Under the pieces are notes generated by a model. That model ran no database searches and was not told the DNA's origin. It saw only the letters and a program-made list of their open reading frames with translations. Positions 42,803-52,535 of a stretch of 64,000 bases of DNA are shown here, in pieces (position 1 is the first letter of the stretch; each line of letters begins with the position of its first letter). The position numbers and the translations under genes were made by a program. This DNA is from Myxococcales bacterium (GTDB lineage: Bacteria; Myxococcota_A; UBA9160; UBA4427), in contig JAAZXM010000010.1 of the NCBI GenBank assembly GCA_014240165.1, positions 1 through 64,000 on the forward strand, written 5' to 3'.

Positions 42803-45134
42803 TGCGGTGATAGCGATCGGCGGCCGGCCGGGGCAAGACGGCGGCTGCACCACCGGGCCAGCGAATTCGGATGGCTTCGATTTCCGTTTCAGTCCCCAGG
42901 CCGAAGTGCAGGGTCGTGGAGTGCTGACCCATGATGCTCTCCCCCACCAACACCGGCTTGACATGGCGACGGCCCCCCGCCTCCACCTCGACGAGTGCGC
43001 CCACCGGAGAGCGCCGGCCAGCTTCCTCGCGCAATTCGACGCCGACGAAATGGTTCTCGTTTTCAAGCGCGTTGCGATACGCGTGGAGTTGTTGGCCCGC
43101 TTCGTTCGAGTCCTCGATCACCAGCAGGTCCATGCGGCCGTCCCGGTCCAGGTCCGTGCTGATCGCCGAGCGACTGTCGAATTCGTCGGCGAGACCCATG
43201 AGGAAGGCGACGTTGACGAAGCCGAGCCCGTCCTGGTTCATCAACAGGTGGTTCTTCTGGTAGCCATCCCAGGATTCCGCGCCGCTCGCGAAGCCGCGGC
43301 CCTCTTCGGCGAAGATATTTTCCAGGGAGGCATTGGGCGCGGAATCGGCGTCGAAGATGTCGTGGCGCCAAAACGTCGAGCAATAATCCTTGGTGCTCTC
43401 ACCGCTCTCGTGTCCGTTGGCGGCGAAGATATCCGAGTCGCCGTCGTTGTCGAAATCCAGGGAGGTGGTGCCCCAGGTCCAACCCGTTCGGGCGACGTCG
43501 GCGTGAAAGCTGGGCTCCCGCCAACCGGACGGGTCGGCGAGGTACATGCGGTTGCCATAGGCCATGCGCATCCGCATGGCGTTTTCCTGGGGGCGATCCT
43601 CCCGGCCCAGGCCCGCGGCTTCCATGCGTCTGGCCGTGGTGGAGCCCATTCCGGCCACGAAGAAGTCCAGTTTACCGTCGAGGTCGTAATCCGCGAAGCT
43701 GCTCGACATGCCGAAGAGATGGCGGTCTGCGGCCAGGGTCGGATTGGCGTCCAGGAAATTGCCCTGGCCATCGTTGGCATAGAGATCGACTCCCGAAAAA
43801 TCGCTGATCACCACCAGGTCGAGGTCGGCGTCATCATCGAGGTCGACGAAGGTACTCGCGTAGGTGCGCCGCAGGTTCCGCGCGGCCAAGCCAGCGGCTT
43901 CGGTGGCGAGTTCGAAGCGCCCGTCGCCCCGATTGCGAAGCAGGTAGGAGGGCCAGCCGTCATTCGCATCGTAGAAGGGCGTGGGCATCTGTCCGTCCAG
44001 GTAGGGCGGTTTGTACTGTCCGAGCCAGGCGTCGAGGTCACCGTCGGCGTCGATGTCACCCACCGCCAGCGCCGAAGGGCCACGCAGGGGCTCTTGCAGC
44101 CTGGGCGTGATTCGGGGTTCCGCGAGGAAGCGACCCTGGGCGTCCCCCGCGTAGAGGAGCAGATCGCCGCGGGTTCGCGCGGCGAGGAGATCGGGAAAGC
44201 CGTCGCCATTGAAATCCGCCACCGCACCGGCCTCGGCCAGGGGCTGGGGATGGCGGAAGAGTTCTGTTTCCTCGAAGCGGCGTCCATCGCGATTCCAGAG
44301 AACCCTTCCGGCCCCGAGCATCAGGACATCGTCGAAGCCGTTGCGGTCGAGGTCATAGACCACCAGGGGGTGGAGCCGGCCCCGGGGAGCGCCGGAGGGA
44401 AAACCGACAAAGGGCGCGAAAGCCGGAACTCCGTCACGCGTCAGCATGCGCAGAGCCGATGCGTCTACTCGGGCGGGGCGGGGAGGTTCGTCCGGGCTGG
44501 CTTGCCACTTCCACTCCACGTCCAGCCGCCCGTCGATGGCGATGCGGCGCCCGCTTGGCTCATGGATGCCATGCAGGACCACCGCCACCCGGGAGCGGGC
44601 GGGGTTCCCAGGGCCCTGGGGCTCGAAGCGGGCGTGATGCCATTCGGATTGAACCAACACGAAGCCCTCGGCCTGGATGCGCGCGAGGAGTTCGCGCCAG
44701 CCGGCTTTGTCCAGTGTTCGCAGGGGCGGGCCGAAGGTCGACGCCTCGATGCCGTGGCCGAGTCGCTGGGGTTCTTGGGGCGTTCCCAAGATCAACTGGC
44801 CGGGATCGGTGTCGCCGAGAACCCGAAACTTGGCGCCGGCATCGCCCCGGCGCCCCGCTTCCAAGAGAGCATCCCAGAGCGCGACCAGCCGGGCCTCATG
44901 GGCCTGGGCCATGGCCTCGGTCTTCCACACGGTGGCGTCCCGCTGGGCCCGCTGGTTGCGGAGGAAATCGGCCGAGGCCTGGGCCTCGGGCGAGAGTTCG
45001 GGAGCGTTGCCGGTCCGCTGCCCCGGGGTGTCCCCGCAAGCCAGGGCGAGTGCCACCGCGGCGAGTGCGGCGGGCAGTCGCCCGGTCTGCGAAGAGCGCC
45101 GTAAGTGTCTGGTTTTAAAGAGATTTTTACGCAT
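42771..45134 (-). CDS. CRTAC1-type VCBS/FG-GAP lipoprotein with ASPIC/UnbV domain
   Basis: 787 residues from ATG 45134; the frame is open further but lacks a signal sequence there. A lipoprotein signal is clear: hydrophobic AALAAVALALAC with the lipidated Cys followed by GD. Residues ~40-240 are a helix-rich region with a small beta part. Repeats of VCBS type start near 255 (DLDRNGFDDVLML, DIDADGDLDAWLGQ, DFDNDGDSDIFAANG), and ASPIC/UnbV covers ~695-765 (RSPVGALVEVEAGG, RWPGGAAAVL). Convergent with, and overlapping, the homologous gene to its left. Probably on the outer membrane; function unknown. Confidence 0.88.
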   Translation of the reverse strand: MRKNLFKTRHLRRSSQTGRLPAALAAVALALACGDTPGQRTGNAPELSPEAQASADFLRNQRAQRDATVWKTEAMAQAHEARLVALWDALLEAGRRGDAGAKFRVLGDTDPGQLILGTPQEPQRLGHGIEASTFGPPLRTLDKAGWRELLARIQAEGFVLVQSEWHHARFEPQGPGNPARSRVAVVLHGIHEPSGRRIAIDGRLDVEWKWQASPDEPPRPARVDASALRMLTRDGVPAFAPFVGFPSGAPRGRLHPLVVYDLDRNGFDDVLMLGAGRVLWNRDGRRFEETELFRHPQPLAEAGAVADFNGDGFPDLLAARTRGDLLLYAGDAQGRFLAEPRITPRLQEPLRGPSALAVGDIDADGDLDAWLGQYKPPYLDGQMPTPFYDANDGWPSYLLRNRGDGRFELATEAAGLAARNLRRTYASTFVDLDDDADLDLVVISDFSGVDLYANDGQGNFLDANPTLAADRHLFGMSSSFADYDLDGKLDFFVAGMGSTTARRMEAAGLGREDRPQENAMRMRMAYGNRMYLADPSGWREPSFHADVARTGWTWGTTSLDFDNDGDSDIFAANGHESGESTKDYCSTFWRHDIFDADSAPNASLENIFAEEGRGFASGAESWDGYQKNHLLMNQDGLGFVNVAFLMGLADEFDSRSAISTDLDRDGRMDLLVIEDSNEAGQQLHAYRNALENENHFVGVELREEAGRRSPVGALVEVEAGGRRHVKPVLVGESIMGQHSTTLHFGLGTETEIEAIRIRWPGGAAAVLPRPAADRYHRIKAPTRPSAP

Positions 45135-45465
45135 CGAAGATAATTGGATCATGGGCGGGCGAGACCGGGGAGAAGACGCGCCCCCCAAGTCCCCCTTGCC
45201 TGTGCCTTTGGCCGGATCTTGCTGAAATCGCGAATGTTTTCGACTCTGTTCAAGGTTTGAATTTTCCTCTTGACCCGGATGCCCCCCGACCTTCATGATG
45301 GACCGTGGAGGCGTGTGGGGCCCGGGTTCCCGCGTCTCATAGGGTATGCCGGGCGCTGTTTGCACTGGAAAGTCAAGGTCAAAGCGGCGCCGGGTCAGGG
45401 CGATTTTTTCAATGCGAATTTTACACGGAATCGAAGACAAGCATTCAGAAGCGGAAGGAACCCAA
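45135..45465. other. 331-bp divergent intergenic region
   Basis: It separates the leftward CRTAC1 lipoprotein gene and the rightward PEP-CTERM gene. I see no supported gene. A purine-rich GGAAGGAA at 45453-45460 is the ribosome-binding site of the PEP-CTERM gene. No sigma54 site with correct -24/-12 spacing was found. Confidence 0.6.
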
Positions 45466-46671
45466 ATGTTGAGTCACCGAGTTTCTAGCACGGCATTAGT
45501 AGGCGCAGTTCTGGCCATTCTGGCCCTCGCACTCAGCGTGCCGAGTATCGTGTCGGCTGCGACGCCGATGTACGTCCTCGGCAAATACACCCAGGTTTCC
45601 TTTGGTAACGATACGACCACGGGAACGACCTCGCCGTTCTACTCGACGAACTATCTCGGGATTCCGTTCGGGCAGGACTGCAACGCCCAGCACGGCAGCC
45701 GCATCGCCCCGACGACGACGTCCACCACGACCATGGGCGCCACGGTGATGACGTCCCTGCCCACCGGGTACCAGTGCTTTGCGACTTCGTCCTACCCGAG
45801 CGCGCATGCGGGTTCGCCCCTCAAGGGCACTGGGATCATCTCGGTTTCGGCTTCACCGGGCGGCGCCATCGCCCTTCCGGCGAGCCTTCTCTCGGTGAAA
45901 TTGGGCACCTTCCCCACGGCTTTCTCCACGCCGGTCTTTGCCAAGAAGCCCATCGGCGGCGTGCCGGGCGGATCCTTCTCCTACTACCCGCCCTACATCT
46001 ACAGCTACTCCTACGCGGATCTCAAGAACGGCGCCGGGAATTTCTTTGCCGGGGGTGGTCCGGGCAACTTCGCACACACGGGAACCCTCGGTGGCCTGCC
46101 CGCCACGGGGACGACCAATGCCGCCAAGATCACCACCACCGCGGGGGCCAATCAATTCGGCGGCACCATGCGGCTGCTGGGTAATTTTCAGACCCATTTC
46201 GCCTATTCGAATGCAAGTGTGGGCGGCCTTTCCATCGGCACCGACCCCTGGCTGATCGAGTGGCTTGGGAACGGCACCGTCACCGCGTTGGGCGCAGTGA
46301 ATGTCGTGAGCACCATGACGACGGGCACGAACAAGCACGCCACGCTGATGTCGACGAATACCAATTACATCACCGCATCCGCCATGCCGTGGACCAGTGG
46401 CAGCGCGATGGCGTCGGCGCTCAACGGACCCTTCTTCTCGCGGTTCGCGCGCGGCGGCTATGACAACCGCACGGCTGCGGGCGCAGGCAATATCCAGTTG
46501 GTGAGCCCCATGCTGACCCATTGGCGCACCCCCGCCGCTGGCGTCGACTACTACACGTCGAGTATCGGCCAGCTCACCCTGACCTTCGCTCCCGAGCCCA
46601 CCAGCGCGATGCTGCTGGTGGCGGGCGTGTCGGTTCTGGGTCTTGTCTACCGGGCCGGTCGCAAGTCCTGA
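45466..46671 (+). CDS. PEP-CTERM sorting domain protein
   Basis: 401 residues from ATG 45466. An N-terminal signal peptide (ALVGAVLAILALALS, cleavage near VSA-ATP) is followed by a low-complexity Thr/Ser/Gly-rich body with many aromatic residues. The C-terminal sorting signal starts at about residue 376: PEPTSAMLLVAGVSVLG then a basic RAGRKS tail. Such proteins are processed by exosortase and are linked to exopolysaccharide. No exosortase gene is in the window. The gene is followed by a strong terminator. Confidence 0.85.
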   Translation: MLSHRVSSTALVGAVLAILALALSVPSIVSAATPMYVLGKYTQVSFGNDTTTGTTSPFYSTNYLGIPFGQDCNAQHGSRIAPTTTSTTTMGATVMTSLPTGYQCFATSSYPSAHAGSPLKGTGIISVSASPGGAIALPASLLSVKLGTFPTAFSTPVFAKKPIGGVPGGSFSYYPPYIYSYSYADLKNGAGNFFAGGGPGNFAHTGTLGGLPATGTTNAAKITTTAGANQFGGTMRLLGNFQTHFAYSNASVGGLSIGTDPWLIEWLGNGTVTALGAVNVVSTMTTGTNKHATLMSTNTNYITASAMPWTSGSAMASALNGPFFSRFARGGYDNRTAAGAGNIQLVSPMLTHWRTPAAGVDYYTSSIGQLTLTFAPEPTSAMLLVAGVSVLGLVYRAGRKS

Positions 46672-46699
46672 GCGCCTAGCCCCGAATATTGACGATCCG

Positions 46700-46731
46700 G
46701 CGGCCCCCGAAACAGACGTTTCGGGGGCCGC
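46700..46731 (+). terminator. Strong stem-loop after the PEP-CTERM gene
   Basis: A perfect 14-bp stem: GCGGCCCCCGAAAC at 46700-46713 pairs with GTTTCGGGGGCCGC at 46718-46731, with a 4-nt AGAC loop. The trailing sequence ATTGTATTC is only moderately T-rich. It isolates the PEP-CTERM gene from the sulfatase-like gene 34 bp further on. Confidence 0.85.
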
Positions 46732-46765
46732 ATTGTATTCGTCTCTAGGTTAGTCTCGACGCATC

Positions 46766-48172
46766 ATGTGGAAGCGTCTATTCGCATCGAGAGCGTTCTA
46801 CCTCGTCTTGCTGGCACTCATGGTGGGGGCCTTTCTGGCCACCCAGGTGCGCATCGAGGAGACGGATCCGAGGCCCATGGGGACCCCGGCGGATATCGCC
46901 CGTCTCGCCGAGCGAGACGATTTGAATATCGTCTTTATCCTCATCGATACCCTGCGTGCCGACCGGCTCGGGGCCTATGCCTACGAGCGGGATACCAGCC
47001 CGGTACTCGATGCCATGGCGGCGGACGGCCTGCGCTTCGGATACCACATGTCGCAATCGTCCTGGACCAAATGCTCCATGGCTTCCATGTGGACAGCCCA
47101 TTACCCGGTGAGAACGGGTGTGACGCGCTCTGAGCACGCCATCTCGCCCGAAGCGAAAATGCCTGCTGAGATTCTCCAGGAGGCGGGTTACAAGACCTAT
47201 GCGCTCTGGCGCAACGCCTGGGTGGGGCCGAGTTTCGGCTTCTCCCAGGGGTTTGAGGTCTATCACAGTCCGCGACCCTCCCGGCTGCCTCCCTCGGTGC
47301 GTCGCGAGAAGCCGACGGTGGGGGTGGCGGGCACGGATTGGGACATCATGCAATCCGCCCGGGACTTTCTTCTGACCCACGATGAGGAAAAATTTCTTCT
47401 CTATTTGCACCTGATGGATGTGCACCAATACGTCTACGACGAGGATACGGCGCTCTTCGGGACCACGTATTCGGATATCTACGACAACTCCATTCGCTGG
47501 GTGGATCGGCTTCTGGGTGTTCTGGTGGAAGATCTCAACCGAAGGGGCTTGAGGGACAAGACCCTGATCGTGGTGGCTTCTGATCATGGCGAAGCCTTCG
47601 GAGAGCACGGCCGGGAGGGCCATGCCAGGGATGTCTACAGCGAGGTTGTGACGACGCCCCTGATCATCTCCTTCCCGTTTCGGTTGCCCGAGCCCCTGGT
47701 GGTGAACGAGCCCAGTGAGAACGTCGACCTGTGGCCCACGTTGCTGGATCTCCTGGGAATGCCTGGTATCGAGGGGGCGGATGGTCGCTCCCTGCGCGGC
47801 GAAATCGAGGCGGCGGCGGCCGGAACTGAAACCGGGGCCGATGCCGAAGCCCGGTTTGCGCATATTGATCAGTCCTGGGGACGAAAGAAGGTCGAAAGCC
47901 AGCCCATGGTGGCGGTCACCGAGGGCCCCTACCGCCTGGTCTTTCGTACGGCGGGGCGGGGGGCGCGCCGGGCCGAACTCTACGAATACGCGACCGATCG
48001 CCTTGAGAGTCGCCGGGTCGATGCGGATCAACCGGATGTCCGCCAGCACATGGTCGAACTCGTCCGGTCCTACCTCAACGAAACACCTGCTTCCTGGGGC
48101 GATGCGCCCGAGATCGAACTCGATGAGGCTCAGCTCCAGCAGCTGCGCGCCCTGGGTTACGAGATCGAGTAG
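46766..48172 (+). CDS. Membrane-anchored sulfatase/phosphatase superfamily protein
   Basis: 468 residues. An N-terminal membrane anchor (residues ~10-28, FYLVLLALMVGAFLA) is followed by a sulfatase-fold domain: metal Asp in FILIDTLRADRLGAY and the second metal cluster in VVASDHGEAFGEHG. The canonical CxPxR formylglycine motif is not present; the equivalent region reads SQSSWTKCSMASMWT. It may therefore use Thr or Ser like lipid-A/phosphoethanolamine transferases, or a Cys outside the consensus. Faces the periplasm. Substrate unknown. Confidence 0.82.
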   Translation: MWKRLFASRAFYLVLLALMVGAFLATQVRIEETDPRPMGTPADIARLAERDDLNIVFILIDTLRADRLGAYAYERDTSPVLDAMAADGLRFGYHMSQSSWTKCSMASMWTAHYPVRTGVTRSEHAISPEAKMPAEILQEAGYKTYALWRNAWVGPSFGFSQGFEVYHSPRPSRLPPSVRREKPTVGVAGTDWDIMQSARDFLLTHDEEKFLLYLHLMDVHQYVYDEDTALFGTTYSDIYDNSIRWVDRLLGVLVEDLNRRGLRDKTLIVVASDHGEAFGEHGREGHARDVYSEVVTTPLIISFPFRLPEPLVVNEPSENVDLWPTLLDLLGMPGIEGADGRSLRGEIEAAAAGTETGADAEARFAHIDQSWGRKKVESQPMVAVTEGPYRLVFRTAGRGARRAELYEYATDRLESRRVDADQPDVRQHMVELVRSYLNETPASWGDAPEIELDEAQLQQLRALGYEIE

Positions 48173-48233
48173 GCCGCGCGCGCCCGGTCGTGCCCAAGAC
48201 CGCTTGCCCCGAGCGCCCCCGTCGTCGCGGGTG

Positions 48234-51128
48234 CTAGTAGTAGAACGACACCGTGACCCCCATCATGCGGGGTTCACCCCAGACCTGAAGCACCTCCCTG
48301 AATTGCCGAGACAGGTCGAATGCGTCGACCAGGTATTCCTGGTCGGTGACATTGGTCATCCAAAAGGCAACCTCAAGATCCTCGTCGGGGGTGAGGAAGG
48401 CGAGTCGTAAGTCGAGGTACCAATAGTCGGGCATGCTGACCAGCTGCAAGGCCTGGGGATCGAGGTAGACCTCGGTCTGGTACGAGTAATCGACTCGGGG
48501 GGTGAGGGTTCCGAAACCCGGAATAAAGAGCTGGTATTCCGCGGTGCCATTGAGGGTGAATTCCGGAGCGGCAATGGTGGGGTTGCCCGAATAGTCGAAG
48601 TAGAGGAGACGCCGATTGCCGCCCCCGGCGCCGCCGCCTACCGCCTGGCGTTTGCTCACGACGAAATCGGCGAACGTTGAGTCGAGCCAATTGAAGCCGA
48701 AGCTCAGCAGCAGATCTTCTACCGGGAAAATCTCCAGGCTGCCCTCGATGCCGAGAATATTCGCGTTGGAGCTCAGCAATTGCTGGGTAGGAATCGAGCC
48801 GGCTTCGTTGACGAGGTCAAAGACCTGGAGGTCCTGGTACCAATAGCGATAGAAGGCAGCGGAGAAGAGAACGCGCTTTTCGAACCAACTCGAGTCGAGG
48901 CCGATCTCCACGGCGTCGATATGCTCGGGGTCGACGGGCTCGAGGAGCGAAATGAGCTTCTCGGGGTCTCTCGGATTGGGGTTCTCCGAGAGGCCGGCGT
49001 TGAAATGCCCATTCTTCATGCCGCGGTTGTACTTGGCGTGAAGGGTGATCTCGTACTCGTCCTTGATGATGGGCGTCCAGGAGAGCATCACGTCCCCTGT
49101 GAAGCCGGACCAGACGGCGTCGTTGGGGGGCGCCTGGATGATGGGTGCCGGTACGCCGTCGGGGGAGAAGGCCGTGCTCTCGACCTGGAAATATTTATGT
49201 TCTCGGCTGGCCCGCGTCGCAATGCTCAGTCGCAGCAGTTCGAGCCCCGGGCGTGAATTGCGATCGTTGATGAAGTCGTAATGACCGCTCGCGTAGGCGG
49301 CCACCGAGTTGAGGGACTGATCGAAGATCTGGGTCCAGTTGCGCTGGAGCGCGGCGGGGAAGCGGTTGAGGGCATCGACCTTCTCGTAGAGTCCGTAAAT
49401 TCCCGCCTGCCAGCTGAAGTCATCCCGATCCACCTCGATCCTGAATTCCTGGCTCACCTGCCAGGATGTGTCGGACCAGTCGGTGTAGAGCAGCCTGCGG
49501 GGAGTGGCGTCGCCTTCGTCCTCCACCAGGCGTTGGTTGGCTTCATAGCCGGTGAGAGAGTGCAGGACGAACTGGCCCTGATCCCAGCGCCCGATGATCC
49601 CGGCCCCCCAGATATCCAACAACTCCTGCCCATCGCGGTCGTAGAAGCCCAGATAGGGGTCGGCGCCGCGGCGCCCCGGGAGCGAACTATTCCCCGCGCG
49701 AAGAATGCCCGGGATCTCGATCAAGGGCTCGCCCGCTGCCCCCTCGGTCCAGCCCCAGAGCGGCCCCTTATTGGTGGGTTCGCGAAACTGCACGTTGAGC
49801 GTTTCGGGGATCGGGCAAGGGTCTAGTTCACCGCAGTTCAGGTTGGCGGGCAATTTGCCTTCTTCGGCGGCGACCATTTGCAAGTGCGCAGAGTCGCTTA
49901 GGTTTTGTCCCCCGTGAAAGCTGAAGAGAACCTCGATGTCCTCCCGGGGCGTATAAAGGAACATCGCCCGGGCCGCCCAGTTCTTCGCGTTGTTGGTGTG
50001 GCTCTTGAGTCCTTGAAACTCCTCGAGGGTGGGGTTGTTCGGATAGGGGTCGAAGTCGCCCGCCAGGCCCGCGCCTCTTTCCTGCCCCTCGTAATTCCAG
50101 ATCTTTCCAGGGGCTTCGACGACGCAGGCCGTGTCGCGACCTCCTCCGAGTTCGAAGGCGTTGCCGGCCTGGTAATAGACCGGGTTCCCGGCTGCATCCC
50201 AGGCCTGGCCGACGGAGGCCCGTTCGAAGCCATCCCGGAGATCGGCGGCCAGTTCCGTATTGCCCCAAAGATATCGCTGCTTGGGCTGGGGAGTTCCATT
50301 GGCGCGGTAGACCGTGACCTTATTGGGCTGAGCATCCAGCCCTTCATAGAGCTCGAACGCCTTGGATCGAGAATTTTCGGCGAAACCGTTGGCCTCGGGA
50401 TTCCAGCCCGCGCATCCGTTGCGGGTATAGCCATCGCGTTGTTGGTAGCTGAAAGCCACACGGCCCGAGAGAACCTCATCGATGATGGGGAAGCCGATGG
50501 CGCCTTCGATCTCGTAATCGCTATAAGTTCCGAACGTCAGTGAGCCGTCGGAACTCCACTCGCCGTCGGGCAGGTTCGAGTCGACGATGATGGCCCCCGC
50601 GGTGGCGTTCCTGCCCCAACGTCCGCTTTGGGGTCCTTTCAAGACGCTGACGTTCTTCACGTCGAAGAGTTGGAAGAGTTGACCGACCGGTGAGTTGATC
50701 GCCATGCCGTCGAAGAAGATGGGCACAGCGCCCGCAGCGTTGGCGTTGTAATCCTTCAGCCCGATCCCGCGGATGAAGAGGGTGGGGTTGGAAGCTGCGA
50801 AAGCGGTGTTGATCTCGAGTCCCGGCGTGAAGCGGGCGATGTCCGAGATGTCCTGAATCCGCATGGCCTTGAGATCAGCGCCGCTGAAACTGGTTTCGGA
50901 GATGGCCTGATCGTCGCGGCTGTTGGGGGCCTGTGATGTGATCAGGATTTCTTCGATGATCTGGCCGTCGGCTCCGAGGACGGGCGACTCCCGGGTGATC
51001 TCCGCGTCGCCTTCGTCGAAGATTTCTTCGGGCGCAAGGGGGTTTTCTTGGGAGAGGGCGGGCTCTCCTCCGAGAATCAGACCCGCCAGCGCGCAAAGGC
51101 CGCACCGGGCCAGATTTCTCACGAACAT
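48234..51128 (-). CDS. TonB-dependent outer-membrane receptor
   Basis: 964 residues with an N-terminal signal peptide (CGLCALAGLILGGEPALSQ). A TonB-box-like EEILITSQ lies near residue 59, then a plug domain (MRIQDISDIARFTPGLEI, LFIRGIGLKDYNANAAGAV, VSVLKGPQSGRWGRNATAG) and a long 22-strand barrel ending in aromatic MGVTVSFYY. The pattern is the FepA/CirA-like or xenobiotic-uptake group common in oligotrophs. Transported ligand unknown. On the minus strand a TAGACT -10-like box at about 51170 precedes it. Confidence 0.93.
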   Translation of the reverse strand: MFVRNLARCGLCALAGLILGGEPALSQENPLAPEEIFDEGDAEITRESPVLGADGQIIEEILITSQAPNSRDDQAISETSFSGADLKAMRIQDISDIARFTPGLEINTAFAASNPTLFIRGIGLKDYNANAAGAVPIFFDGMAINSPVGQLFQLFDVKNVSVLKGPQSGRWGRNATAGAIIVDSNLPDGEWSSDGSLTFGTYSDYEIEGAIGFPIIDEVLSGRVAFSYQQRDGYTRNGCAGWNPEANGFAENSRSKAFELYEGLDAQPNKVTVYRANGTPQPKQRYLWGNTELAADLRDGFERASVGQAWDAAGNPVYYQAGNAFELGGGRDTACVVEAPGKIWNYEGQERGAGLAGDFDPYPNNPTLEEFQGLKSHTNNAKNWAARAMFLYTPREDIEVLFSFHGGQNLSDSAHLQMVAAEEGKLPANLNCGELDPCPIPETLNVQFREPTNKGPLWGWTEGAAGEPLIEIPGILRAGNSSLPGRRGADPYLGFYDRDGQELLDIWGAGIIGRWDQGQFVLHSLTGYEANQRLVEDEGDATPRRLLYTDWSDTSWQVSQEFRIEVDRDDFSWQAGIYGLYEKVDALNRFPAALQRNWTQIFDQSLNSVAAYASGHYDFINDRNSRPGLELLRLSIATRASREHKYFQVESTAFSPDGVPAPIIQAPPNDAVWSGFTGDVMLSWTPIIKDEYEITLHAKYNRGMKNGHFNAGLSENPNPRDPEKLISLLEPVDPEHIDAVEIGLDSSWFEKRVLFSAAFYRYWYQDLQVFDLVNEAGSIPTQQLLSSNANILGIEGSLEIFPVEDLLLSFGFNWLDSTFADFVVSKRQAVGGGAGGGNRRLLYFDYSGNPTIAAPEFTLNGTAEYQLFIPGFGTLTPRVDYSYQTEVYLDPQALQLVSMPDYWYLDLRLAFLTPDEDLEVAFWMTNVTDQEYLVDAFDLSRQFREVLQVWGEPRMMGVTVSFYY

Positions 51129-51311
51129 CGAAGAGCCACCTCCAGCGGCGTTTCGCTCAGTCGGACAAGTCTATAGGGAAAATCCTCACTGTGTTAGGTT
51201 TGAGCGAGGCGCTTTTTTGTCTGGAAAGAGCCCCAAGGAGCATGAAGTGAAGCCCCGGATGCCCCATGGGAAAGTTCGGTGCAATCGCGAGGCCGCAGAG
51301 GGAGAAAGTCG

Positions 51312-52532
51312 ATGAACGCGATGACGGGTGCAGCTTGCATGGCGGCCCTGGTGTTGGGAGTCGCCCTAGGCTACGCGCTCGCACCGGGGGCCGATTTATC
51401 CCGCGCCATCCCTGTCGCCGACGCGCTCGCAGAGCAGGACCTCCTCACCCGGAGCGGCATGCTCGCCGCGGCATTGGAAAATTTAGACGCCGGGAACCTG
51501 GATGAAGCCCTGGCGGCGCTCGACGCAAAACAGGTCGGGGTCACGGATACTGAGTTGCGCGTGTTCATGCTGGCGTGGGCGCGCTTTGATGCGGCGGGCG
51601 CGTACGCATGGGCCGCCGCCCAGGAGAGCGAATGGAGCGGACGACTCCAGGAGGCGGCCGCTTATGCCTGGGGGTACGCCGATCCTCAGGCGGCGAAAGA
51701 GATTCTGAGCGATACGCCGACGGGCCGCAGCGGGCGTTCCCCCTTGACCGCAGCGCTCATGGCGGGGTGGCGCGTCAACGGTGACGTGAGCGGGATGACC
51801 GAGCAAATCATCGCCATCCCCCCGAGTCGCCAGCGTGAGACCTTGACCACGGCCCTTCTGGCCCAGATCGGCAAGCAGGGTCTCGACCCGGTGGTGGCCT
51901 GGCTCGAGGGGATTCCCGTCGATGCAGAGGCGGATTACAAGCGGCTGGCTTTCGTCCGGACGATGGCGGCGGTGGCGCGCAGGGATGTCCAGCGCGCGAC
52001 CGAGTTGTACCTGGTCCACCAGGGGCAGCCCTACACCGAGAATGCGCTCGGCGTCCTTGCGCGGCGATGGATTGACCATGATGAGCCCGCCACGCTTTTT
52101 CCCTGGTTGGCGGAGTTGCCGGCGCCCCAAGGTCAAGCGGTGGACCCCGAGCAGTCGAGGGCACTCAGCCAGGGGATGAAGTGGTGGCTGCGCCGCAATC
52201 CCGACGAAGCCCAGGCCTGGGTGAACGGTTTCGACCCGCTTCCGGTGGTTTATGACCCGGCGGTGGGTTCACTGGCGCAGTATTACCTGAAGGAGCATCC
52301 GAACCTGGCAGCCTATTGGGCTACCCAGGTTCGCGACGAAGCGCTCCGTTCGGAAACCCTCGTCCGGGCGATGAAGCGGTGGATGAGGAAGGATCCGGAA
52401 GCCGCCCAGGAGTGGCTCGCCACCGCGGAGATCGATTCCGAAACCCGTGAGCGAATCAATCTCTCGGGAGGGAAGGGTATGCCCAAGGGCCGGCGCGGGT
52501 CCGGAGGCCGGCCCCGGCAACGCCCGCGCTGA
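51312..52532 (+). CDS. Anchored helical-repeat protein, paralogous family member A
   Basis: 406 residues from ATG 51312, with GAGGGAG upstream. One N-terminal hydrophobic segment (ACMAALVLGVALGYALA) serves as signal or anchor. The rest is a chain of ~35-residue helical pairs with the recurring theme W-x3-D-P-x2-A (RWIDHDEPATLFPWL, KWWLRRNPDEAQAWV). The signature TELRVFMLAWARFDAAGAY is shared with the proteins at 57225 and 58548. The C-terminus is basic (KGRRGSGGRPRQRPR). I do not recognise a named family. Probably a periplasmic scaffold. Confidence 0.75.
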   Translation: MNAMTGAACMAALVLGVALGYALAPGADLSRAIPVADALAEQDLLTRSGMLAAALENLDAGNLDEALAALDAKQVGVTDTELRVFMLAWARFDAAGAYAWAAAQESEWSGRLQEAAAYAWGYADPQAAKEILSDTPTGRSGRSPLTAALMAGWRVNGDVSGMTEQIIAIPPSRQRETLTTALLAQIGKQGLDPVVAWLEGIPVDAEADYKRLAFVRTMAAVARRDVQRATELYLVHQGQPYTENALGVLARRWIDHDEPATLFPWLAELPAPQGQAVDPEQSRALSQGMKWWLRRNPDEAQAWVNGFDPLPVVYDPAVGSLAQYYLKEHPNLAAYWATQVRDEALRSETLVRAMKRWMRKDPEAAQEWLATAEIDSETRERINLSGGKGMPKGRRGSGGRPRQRPR

Positions 52533-52535
52533 AAT

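Noticed and set aside
42708-45104. 798-codon plus-strand open frame opposite the CRTAC1 lipoprotein
   Set aside because: Composition is a Gly/Val/Arg shadow with no domain. The minus-strand gene has a lipobox, VCBS repeats and UnbV.
45340-45375. Sigma54 (-24/-12) promoter before the PEP-CTERM gene
   Set aside because: GGGCGCTGTTTGC has the GG and GC elements 9 or 8 nt apart, not the required 10.
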